Shown here: piece after piece, positions 55,884 through 64,000 of the stretch
Position numbering within the stretch: position 1 is the first letter of the stretch
Layout of the letters: each line of letters opens with the position of its first letter
DNA from: Mesostigma viride
Lineage: Eukaryota; Streptophyta; Mesostigmatophyceae; Mesostigmatales; Mesostigmataceae
DNA length: 64,000 bases
Direction: 5' to 3'
NCBI GenBank assembly: GCA_009746045.1
Contig: RPFO01000050.1
Location: 1 to 64,000, forward strand
Made by a program: the position numbers and the translations under genes
The notes under the pieces: generated by a model
Database searches by the model: none
Told to the model about the DNA's origin: nothing
Seen by the model: only the letters and a program-made list of their open reading frames with translations

Positions 55884-57673
55884 ATTGAATTGAATTGAAT
55901 TGAATTGTAACATAACTCCGTTGGGAGTATATGTAGCACATAGCCCAGAGAAGGGGCATATGGCCTATCATACATTCTAAGCTACTTCCTGCAAGGGTGG
56001 GAATGTAAACAACACTTGCTCTAGGTGCACTAGGGCACCTGCACCACCCAGAGTTTCAGGCAACACCCAGCGAAGGGGAGCCTGTCATAGGTGGGGAAGA
56101 TCATCATGGCTATACAAGAGCTAGGACATGGCTTCTCTACAGAGAGCATCTCTCTGCATGGCATAGCATGGCGAAATTCTTAATGCAACATCCATGGGGG
56201 TCCCGTTATAGGCAGGGCTTGGCTAAATCCTGTAGACAACATCCATGGGGGCCATTATGGGCGCACATGCGCGTGGGCCACATGCTAGGCTAAGCCTGAC
56301 TAATCTACACTACTGGTATGAATTCCCTAGTCTGGGGTGGCAGGAGGGGGCTGCCAGGGCTTGTGGTCAACGTGGATGACCGCCCCCCTCCAGTATACCG
56401 GCTTCCCCCCTGCGCTGTGCCGGAGCTGAAGGTAGGCCGGCCATAGCTCGCGTCGCCGCTGTTGCTGGGCCAGGGTCAAGTCGTCGTCCAGCGTGAAGCG
56501 AGTCCTCGAGAGCTTCTTGCGGCATTTAAGGAACGACAGCTTGTCCGCCATGTACTTAAAGGTGAGGAGCACGGGTGCCGGGCCAGCCTTCCCCCGCGCG
56601 CGGGGGAGGCGGACAGCCGACATGTCCAGCTCACCAGTGAGTAGCATGGGGGCAAGAATGTCGCGCTTAAATGCCTCAAGAAGGGTCGTGGAGGTCTCAC
56701 CTGCCGGCTGGTCGAAGTGCTTGACGATGACATTGTGGCTGCGCCGGGCGATGTCGGTTTCCTCGCGAAGGTCGAGGGCTTGTTGCTTGAGTTGTGCCGA
56801 GATGGTGGAGGTGGTGGAGGTGGTGTGCTGCTTAAGCAAGTCCGCCCAGGTGGAGGGAGCATCGCCGGCCGGGCCAGCAGACGCCGGCTGGGCGGCGATG
56901 TCCTTCACCGCCTGGGCGGTGAGGCCGGCGGTGTCATGCAAGCTCTCAAGGGCGTTGGCGGTGGCTTGAAGGCGTTGGTCGAGGTCGAGGAGCTGGGCTT
57001 TGATGTCGGCAGTGGAGGCGGAAATGGCAGTGGAGGTGGAGGCGGCAGCGGCGGAAATGTGAGGAAGTTCAGCAGCCAGCGTGCCACCCATTGCTGCGAC
57101 GTCAGCAGCAAGGGGGGTCACGTGCTGCTGAAAGGCTTCCGTGAGGATGGAACGGAGGGTGGGGGCGGAGATGGATGGAGCCCAGATCTCGTCGTCAGAG
57201 CGCTCGAGAAGGGAGTTGAGGATGGTGTGCTGGAGCTGGGGGCGGGGGCAGCCAAGCAGGGCGCCGTGGGTTTGCCAGCGGCAGCCGTTGCTGCCGATGA
57301 GGCGACCTTGGTCGTAAAGATGGAGGCACAGGTCGTAAAGCGAGGCGTAGTCCCCGTAGAAGATGCAGTCCATAGCATCGTAAGGAGACAGGTTGTTCCA
57401 GTCGTGATCATCGACCTTGAAAGGGTGGGGCCGAAAGCGCGGTTCCGAGGGGCGGGACCATCCTGTTTTGTCGGCTGGGCGGGTGCGTTTCGGGTCAGGC
57501 GATGCCGATGGCGAGGCATTAAGCCCGGGAGGTTGCTGGGTGGCCACCAGTGCACGACTAGTGTCACCGCTGTCTACCGGACCTGATGGCGAAGCTGCAG
57601 CCGCAGCTGCCGCAGTTTCATGGGCGAGCGCATCCGCCAAACTGCGTTGCGTCAAAGGACGTTTGCTCGTCAT
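55884..57673 (-). mobile_element. ORF1-only LINE with hairpin 3' end and short-repeat tail
   Basis: The ORF1 gene (56327-57673) is followed by about 440 bases of 3' UTR, a hairpin (ACTCCCAACGGAGT) and a (CAATT)n tail at 55884-55910. There is no room for ORF2 between ORF1 and the tail, so the element is non-autonomous or internally deleted. The 3' UTR matches 43998-44274. Confidence 0.65.
56327..57673 (-). CDS. LINE ORF1 protein, intact, 448 residues
   Basis: An uninterrupted frame. Residues 1-100 are Ala/Pro/Ser-rich. 100-190 form a compact segment with WNNLSPYDAMDCIFYGDYAS. 190-290 are Ala/Thr/Gln-rich and helical, a probable coiled coil. 300-440 resemble the RNA-binding half of L1-type ORF1 proteins: NVIVKHFDQPAGETSTTLLE, APVLLTFKYMADKLSFLKCR, LDDDLTLAQQQRRRELWPAY, and GKPVYWRGAVIHVDHKPWQP. 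L1-type ORF1 proteins bind element RNA and chaperone nucleic acids. The start at 57673 is the first Met of the frame. Two decayed relatives are in this window. Host or LINE-clade assignment needs a database search. Confidence 0.75.
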   Translation of the reverse strand: MTSKRPLTQRSLADALAHETAAAAAAASPSGPVDSGDTSRALVATQQPPGLNASPSASPDPKRTRPADKTGWSRPSEPRFRPHPFKVDDHDWNNLSPYDAMDCIFYGDYASLYDLCLHLYDQGRLIGSNGCRWQTHGALLGCPRPQLQHTILNSLLERSDDEIWAPSISAPTLRSILTEAFQQHVTPLAADVAAMGGTLAAELPHISAAAASTSTAISASTADIKAQLLDLDQRLQATANALESLHDTAGLTAQAVKDIAAQPASAGPAGDAPSTWADLLKQHTTSTTSTISAQLKQQALDLREETDIARRSHNVIVKHFDQPAGETSTTLLEAFKRDILAPMLLTGELDMSAVRLPRARGKAGPAPVLLTFKYMADKLSFLKCRKKLSRTRFTLDDDLTLAQQQRRRELWPAYLQLRHSAGGKPVYWRGAVIHVDHKPWQPPPATPD

Positions 57674-58468
57674 ATATTGCGTGTTAGATTCGGAAAATTA
57701 TATCAGCATGTGCGTCTTAGAAAGACGAAGCGATAGTGATATTCACAGCTGAATTTGGGGCTCAAACGTGAAAGTTATGAGCTCCGCCGTCAGCCATGGC
57801 TACCTCGTGGCTCGTGGCATTGAAATTTTACCGTATGGACCCCGTATGGACCCCCATACATCCCATTAATGTATGACAAAATCATTGTTATAGGGTGCCC
57901 CCAGTTCAGCACTGCATGTTATTCCATATTATGGTTTCGATGGGTCTGGCATAGGACCCTGACCTACGGGTCCTATATACCTTATGGGTTCACTTGAGGG
58001 TCGCTTTAGCTGGTCAACTTAAGGGGAGGTGGCACCCCAAAAACCTTAAAATTTGACATGTGCTAATATCACTTGAAATTCATTTGCACAATGCTGAATT
58101 ATGATTGGGGGCACTAAATAACATCTCTAGTGAGTTGTCCATGCACTTGTTGGGGGTACTACCCCCATATATACGCCAATAATGCGCTATAAATAGCAAA
58201 AGACGCTAATTAGGGCTGGGTATGCCCCAGCCAATGCACTTATTTGTTGGCTACCAAAAATCAAGGTCATATAGTTCCCTGAGTTTGTAGCTTGCTGAGC
58301 TATTTACATCATGGAAATGGCAAAACCTTGAACAGTTATTAATTTTCCCGCAAATCAGGTCATTTTTTACCGGACATTGAGAATAAACACATCATAAACA
58401 CTTCCGATAAGGCCACAAAATCAACAAAAATTCCGGCTAACAGGGGGACAGCAGTGTTCCAAGTCCCG
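57674..58468. other. AT-rich spacer upstream of the LINE ORF1
   Basis: May contain the 5' UTR of the element. Several GGGGGCAC / GGGGGTAC strings (57895, 58105, 58155) but no open frame or gene seen. Confidence 0.35.
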
Positions 58469-58552
58469 GGTCATTCCGACAAGTCTAGCTCAAGTTATTG
58501 CGTCAGACGTGTTTTCAGAAAAATGCCCGCTAAAACAGAAAATGTCACTATA

Positions 58553-58831
58553 TCAGCCCTTGTAAGCATCCTGCACAAGGCAGGCAGGGCAAAACCAATC
58601 CCCCTTGGGCTCCTTAGTCAACGGGGGGTCAGCGCAGCACCCATGCAGTCCTCCCTTGCACCCGGATGTGCTGCACAGCAGGAAAGGGACACCGTCAATT
58701 TCATCCGGGGACGCACATGCAAGGCAAGGAATATCATCAACATCATTCTCATCATCACTGCTACCTTCCCCATCGCCCCCCTGCCCCTCCCTTTGCATCA
58801 CGTCGTGACAGCCACCCTTAAAACTGGTCAT
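58553..58831 (-). CDS. PHD-finger exon of an unidentified gene
   Basis: A 93-codon open segment. After an acidic linker (SSDDENDVDDIP) it has the C4HC3 pattern of a PHD finger: CLAC, then C-STSG-C, LHGCC, and FCPAC (residues about 35-83). PHD fingers read histone H3 tails, usually lysine methylation. There is no aromatic cage I can assign with certainty. The frame ends in a stop at 58553 and starts near a 27-base direct repeat, and no splice partner could be placed. A possible start exon of the same gene (MEERPLLRAWARDLRGQ, donor GTATAG) lies at about 60149-60201 on the minus strand, weakly supported. Confidence 0.6.
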   Translation of the reverse strand: MTSFKGGCHDVMQREGQGGDGEGSSDDENDVDDIPCLACASPDEIDGVPFLLCSTSGCKGGLHGCCADPPLTKEPKGDWFCPACLVQDAYKG

Positions 58832-60540
58832 TCCGACAAGTCTAGCTCAAGTAATAAGGTTATACTTGCTAAAACCTGAACATAAGCTTAAGGGGGTTTT
58901 TCTTTGTATATGGCCACTTAGGCATGCTGTTTTCCATCCAAAAAGCCAGAAAGCATGCCCCACTCAATCACAAAACATAAGCAAACGGCTAGGCACCACA
59001 TCTGCCCTCACCTGCCCTCGGCATGGCCAACCTTGCCAGCGCAAGCATAGCAACACGATCGCTAGGCATACATGCCAAGAGAGCATACACTATACTCTAC
59101 CCAAGGTTACCTTGTAAACTTCATGCCAAGAACTCAGCAAATCTATGATCAACAGCACATATAGTTAACTCTAGCACACTGATGACGACACATGCTCCAG
59201 GTTGGGGGTCACTGTGGCACGCACTGATGGGTTTCCTAGACGACCACTCACCACCTGACAAGGCGCTAAGGACCACTCAGAAAGCAAGTAAACAAAATCA
59301 CACTTTGCATTCCATCCAACATGCATCAAATCCATGCTGAATATGTTATGAAGTACAAAGGGGTGGCCACGCACCTCATACTCCTTCACCGTCCCTCGAG
59401 CATGGCCAGACTTATAAGTACGTGAATAGCAATAATGATGATGGCACTAACATCAGTAACATGCATTACCAGCATTTTCTATGTTTCTCCCAGGTTAGAA
59501 TGTAAGGGTTATGCCAACCAAGCTTACCAACACAGCAACAACTCCTTAACTGCCCTACCCGACATGGGCAACAAACTGGAACTATGGAGGGCAAGGAACC
59601 AAGGAGATCATGGCATACAAAGCTTGCATGCAGTCAACCATGTCAACCATGGTTAGCTCAGCACATTGCTGTCTTGTCACATCATCATAACAAGGAAAGC
59701 TCAAAAAACCAATGATGGCAGCTATCTACATGCAGTCACACAAATGCAATATCTCCAACATGGTCGTCGATAAAAAAACTTCCTTCCCTACACGATCAAA
59801 TGCAAAGAAACCAGTGGCGGCCGTTCAGCTTCTGACCGCTGTGATGCCGCTGCGAGGAAAGGGTTCGTCACTATCACACAACAAGAAGCGTCCATACGCA
59901 CAACATCCTTGCCAGAACACGTGCTATGAAATCCCTTACGCCTTCCCTAGGATCTATCGGCTGAGACTGAAGCGGATTTGATCAAGACATCAACGAAAAC
60001 AAGCTAAAGCTGCCAGGTATTCGTCAATACGACGGCGAGCAACGGAGAGTTAACTGGCGGAAACTGACCAAAACGAACGCAAAAAACTTCGAACGATGAG
60101 CTCTTCGAAGAAAGAACTGATAGTAGATAACAGTCGCCACAAATCTATACCTTGCCCTCGTAGATCCCTCGCCCAGGCGCGCAACAACGGCCGTTCTTCC
60201 ATGGAAGGTTCCGACGTGCACTGCGCAGGCCTGAAGAATTACTTACCGAGAATGGCCGAAAATGTAGCAAAAAGCACCAGTTCGGTTTGGAAGTCAATGC
60301 TACCGATATTAATGCATCCTTCACGATCAAAAAGACCCCCAAAACTGAGAATTTACTGCCGCTATCACGAATTCTATTTTATTCCGCGCGACCAAAAAAT
60401 GCAGTTTACCCCCCATGCCGATGGCAGTAAAAGAAAGCAGCGATATTGTAAACCAGCTACTTGCCGCCACAACCCAACATCATTAAATCATCGTATTCAA
60501 CATTCGAGCAATTTTTTGGCATTTCTCTAGCCCTACATTG
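58832..60540. other. Unresolved, possibly introns of a minus-strand gene
   Basis: No convincing exons except the weak candidate near 60149-60201 (minus). No tandem arrays. Base composition is AT-rich, as in introns of the neighbouring genes. Confidence 0.35.
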
Positions 60541-60699
60541 CTAGTTTCGCCTAAACGCAGTCGCCATGGCCACTTCCGCAAGTGGTGCGCGCACGGAGCA
60601 CCCACTTTTCACGGTACGGCCGGTACCGCGAATTTTTTCGCGCGGAAAATATTCGGCGCGCCACGTCCCCTTAAAGCGTGTACCATAACTTGCGACCCC

Positions 60700-60843
60700 C
60701 CTGTTGTAGGTAGCTGATGTAGATAGATTAGACCGGTAGGACTGTTTGCACCCATCTATCCATCCATCCATTGGGGTTAATGCTCCGTGACTCCCCAACG
60801 GGAGCACGAGTCTAATTAATTAATTAATTAATTAATTAATTAA
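60700..60843 (+). mobile_element. Family A LINE 3' end
   Basis: AGATAGATTAGACCGGTAGG, CATCCATCCA, the GTGACTCCCCAACGGGAGCAC hairpin and a (TAAT)n tail, near-identical to 8690-8818. No ORF2 sequence. Confidence 0.65.
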
Positions 60844-60844
60844 T

Positions 60845-61939
<1,095 letters not shown>

Positions 61940-62848
61940 TCACCGCATCCGAATTTGCAGACAAATAGGCGCGTGCATCTTCCACTGGGCCTTCTGGCAC
62001 TCGCGCGAGCAGTACACCGCCACGTGGCAGGCCGCGCACGTGCTAGGTCGCACAGGGCCGCCAAAGGTGACACCACAGCCAGGGCAATACAAGCGCTGAC
62101 TGCTCACGGCATTCCGCTTCTTCCCCCAGATCGATGTCCGGAACTCGTCCGCGACAGACGCGAGAAGATGGAAAAGGTAGCTCTGCTTGGTAGAGATTAG
62201 CTCCCACACCGAGGATTCGTACGCCTCACCGTCTCGGACCATTCGCCGGAATATGTCTCTCTCCGCGTCCCCGGCCTTTCCCGTTAATACCACCGTTTCG
62301 TACAGCTTTCCTGGCATGCACAGGACGCAAAAAGAATCTGGATTTTCGTTCGGTGCCTTCAGGTAAGGACCGATAAGCGGGCGCAGGTAAGTAGCGTCCT
62401 TGTAGAAGTGCTCACGCAGGCAGGTTTCCACAACCGTTTTCATGACATGCGCCACGCCATGGTCGGGATCAGCCAAGTCCCGCAGATTCATCTCCGGGCA
62501 AAGTAAAGCGATTCCCCGACTCTGCCCTGGTCCACCTGCATCCTTGTCTCCTCTCCAGCGAGGCATGGTACAGCCCGTGAGGGCTTGCAACAGTTCTTCC
62601 CGGACATTCTGGTTCATCGCCTTCCACACTTGCCCAAATCGCTCTCCATAAAGCTTCCAAAAAATCTGTAATGCCTCGTACAGACGTGGATTCGCCAATG
62701 GCGTGTCCACGCGCGCCTCGATTCCGCCATTGAAGGAGCTGCGTTGGTCGGCGCTTTCCTTGCCCTCCTCGCCGACCTCCGACGACCAGGATGAATTCGC
62801 GTTTCGGATATCATCCTCAAGGCTTGTTGTGCATGATTCATGCTCCAT
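61940..62848 (-). CDS. MYND-type zinc finger protein, 302 residues, intact
   Basis: An uninterrupted frame from ATG to TGA. The last 45 residues form a MYND finger: CPGC, CAAC, YCSREC, QW, H and the final C (pattern C-x2-C, C-x2-C, YC-x3-C, H-x3-C). MYND fingers bind proline-rich partner proteins rather than DNA. The N-terminal 255 residues are mostly helical and not recognised (includes RDLADPDHGVAHVMKTVVET and YLRPLIGPYLKAPNENPDSF). The start codon is four bases after a CTGTAATGCAG string, so an upstream exon is possible. An inverted repeat of 25 bases lies 56 bases upstream. Confidence 0.8.
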   Translation of the reverse strand: MEHESCTTSLEDDIRNANSSWSSEVGEEGKESADQRSSFNGGIEARVDTPLANPRLYEALQIFWKLYGERFGQVWKAMNQNVREELLQALTGCTMPRWRGDKDAGGPGQSRGIALLCPEMNLRDLADPDHGVAHVMKTVVETCLREHFYKDATYLRPLIGPYLKAPNENPDSFCVLCMPGKLYETVVLTGKAGDAERDIFRRMVRDGEAYESSVWELISTKQSYLFHLLASVADEFRTSIWGKKRNAVSSQRLYCPGCGVTFGGPVRPSTCAACHVAVYCSRECQKAQWKMHAPICLQIRMR

Positions 62849-62903
62849 ATCTGCATTACAGAATGCTAAAGAGAATCATTTGAGGACTTAATGCCCATAA
62901 TCT

Positions 62904-63096
62904 GGCGGAGCCAATTTTCGGAAGAACCGTTAGGTTCGCCAGAATTGGCGAAGCTTATAAGGCCGTACACGTGAGAAAACATAGGAATAGGGGATGAAAA
63001 TCCGTCAATCCATCCATCCATACATACATACATCCACCGAATTTGTCCCGAATTTGCAAGCATAAGGGTGAGGTTCTTCCGAAAATTGGCTCCGCC
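62904..63096. repeat. 193-bp element with perfect 25-bp terminal inverted repeats
   Basis: GGCGGAGCCAATTTTCGGAA GAACC at the left and its exact reverse complement at the right. No coding capacity. MITE-like, but target-site duplications are not evident. Confidence 0.6.
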
Positions 63097-63326
63097 GTAG
63101 AGTTTCAACGGGCAAGTTGCAAACACGCACGTTACTTGATTAATCGCGACGCAAGCTTTATAATGAGCAAGCTTTATAATTATGTCGTGTGCTATGTTCT
63201 TTTTACCGGGCATGGCCAGCAGCCGAAGGCTAGAAGATCTGCCACTCTGGGGGTCGCCAACTGCCAAGTCATCGACGAGCTGACGAGGGACGAGGGACGA
63301 GTGACGACTGCGACCTACTGCGACCA

Positions 63327-63456
63327 GCTGCGACCTACAGGCATTCACGCCTTTAAAAGTTGGGTTGGCTTAAGTTGGGTTCACGCCTTAAGTTGGGTTG
63401 ACCCCTAGAAACCCTCGAACCCAACTTAAGGCGTGAATGCCTGTACTGCGACCAGG
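63327..63456. repeat. Imperfect long hairpin
   Basis: TGCGACCTACAGGCATTCAC GCCT...AGTTGGGTT pairs with AACCCAACTTAAGGCGTGAA TGCCTGTACTGCGACC over about 36 bases, loop about 55 bases with further AAGTTGGGTT copies. Confidence 0.7.
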
Positions 63457-64000
63457 CCGGCCGTGGCTGGCGCCTGGCGGGCGGGAACTTGGATCCACAA
63501 TCATACAGTACATACACGGCGCACCACAACAACAACACGACGGAGCTGCCAGCAGGGGTAAGGGAAAAAAACGCGCCCTATTAGCCTTTCACCTGTCACC
63601 GCCCCACGTGTGTGTGCCCACCTTAATTAGGATTCGCTGATACTCATTTCCCCTCTCACCTCTTTGGTCCATAATTGGCTAATAAAATATACCCATTTCC
63701 CCGAAAAAAAATGCGATGCGGCGGTGGCGCGACGCGACCTCGCGCCTGGCAAAGACGTGGCAGGAAGCGCATAATTTGGCTCTGATGACACAAACTCTAG
63801 TGCGGGGGTGAGTGCGGGGTTCCGGGACACCACCGCACTAAGTCCGACGCGCCTGCCCAGGCCACGCCGCGCCGGACCGGCACACGAGTTACGCGGGAAA
63901 AAAGGGCCTGCCGCGCCAATTACTGTAGGACTTGGCTAATTTCTTTGTTGACTACAAGCGCAGTCAAGGATGATAAAACGTAGCAATGGCGGACATGTTA

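Larger units (their letters stand above)
62849..64000. other. 5' flank of the MYND gene and end of window
   Basis: Contains a perfect 25-base inverted repeat (62904-62928 and 63072-63096), a long hairpin (63327-63456), and a possible start codon at 63986 (ATGGCGGACATG) for a gene leaving the window. Nothing else supported. Confidence 0.4.

Overview
This window is nuclear DNA from a eukaryote of the green lineage. Genes are split into many short exons with GT-AG introns on both strands, introns run to 3.8 kb, and the space between exons is full of minisatellites, LINE remnants and short dispersed repeats. There are no operons, ribosome binding sites or other prokaryotic features. The exonuclease and methyltransferase genes look plant-like. 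My best guess is a charophyte such as Chara, with another repeat-rich green alga as the alternative; this is inference, not read directly.

Layout: 1-7650 (+) holds a large gene of unknown function, running in from the left, with several apparent frameshifts, an acidic tract and repeated introns. 7651-12965 holds LINE 3' ends, a GC-rich tandem repeat tract and weakly supported minus-strand exons. 12966-13815 (+) is a three-exon twin-CX9C protein gene. 13806-16182 is repeats, LINE and SINE-like copies. 16183-38674 (-) is one complete gene of 20 exons and 22.5 kb for a 1,076-residue XRN-family 5'-3' exoribonuclease; all exons join in phase and all catalytic acidic residues are present. 39543-42161 (+) is a three-exon gene for a probable TSSC4-like U5 snRNP factor, head to head with the XRN gene. 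44533 to at least 52067 (-) is a six-exon MnmM/YtqB-like (rRNA_methylase family) methyltransferase gene whose 3.8-kb intron carries a dead DDE transposase. 54886-57673 holds LINE reverse-transcriptase tails and an intact ORF1-only LINE. 58553-58831 (-) is a PHD-finger exon between direct repeats. 61940-62848 (-) is an intact MYND zinc-finger gene.

The main unexplained pattern is that many tandem repeats are anchored on splice junctions. In the XRN gene, the TSSC4-like gene and the left-hand gene, copies of an exon edge plus its splice site are repeated inside the neighbouring intron, intact or decayed. An 18-base motif with core GCCGGCGTTTCT is repeated in the introns of the left-hand gene. 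A family of ORF1-only LINE copies, and 3' ends with a hairpin followed by an AT-rich short-repeat tail, recur across the window.

Exon joins were worked out by hand from phase, GT/AG sites and family resemblance. No transcript or database evidence was available.
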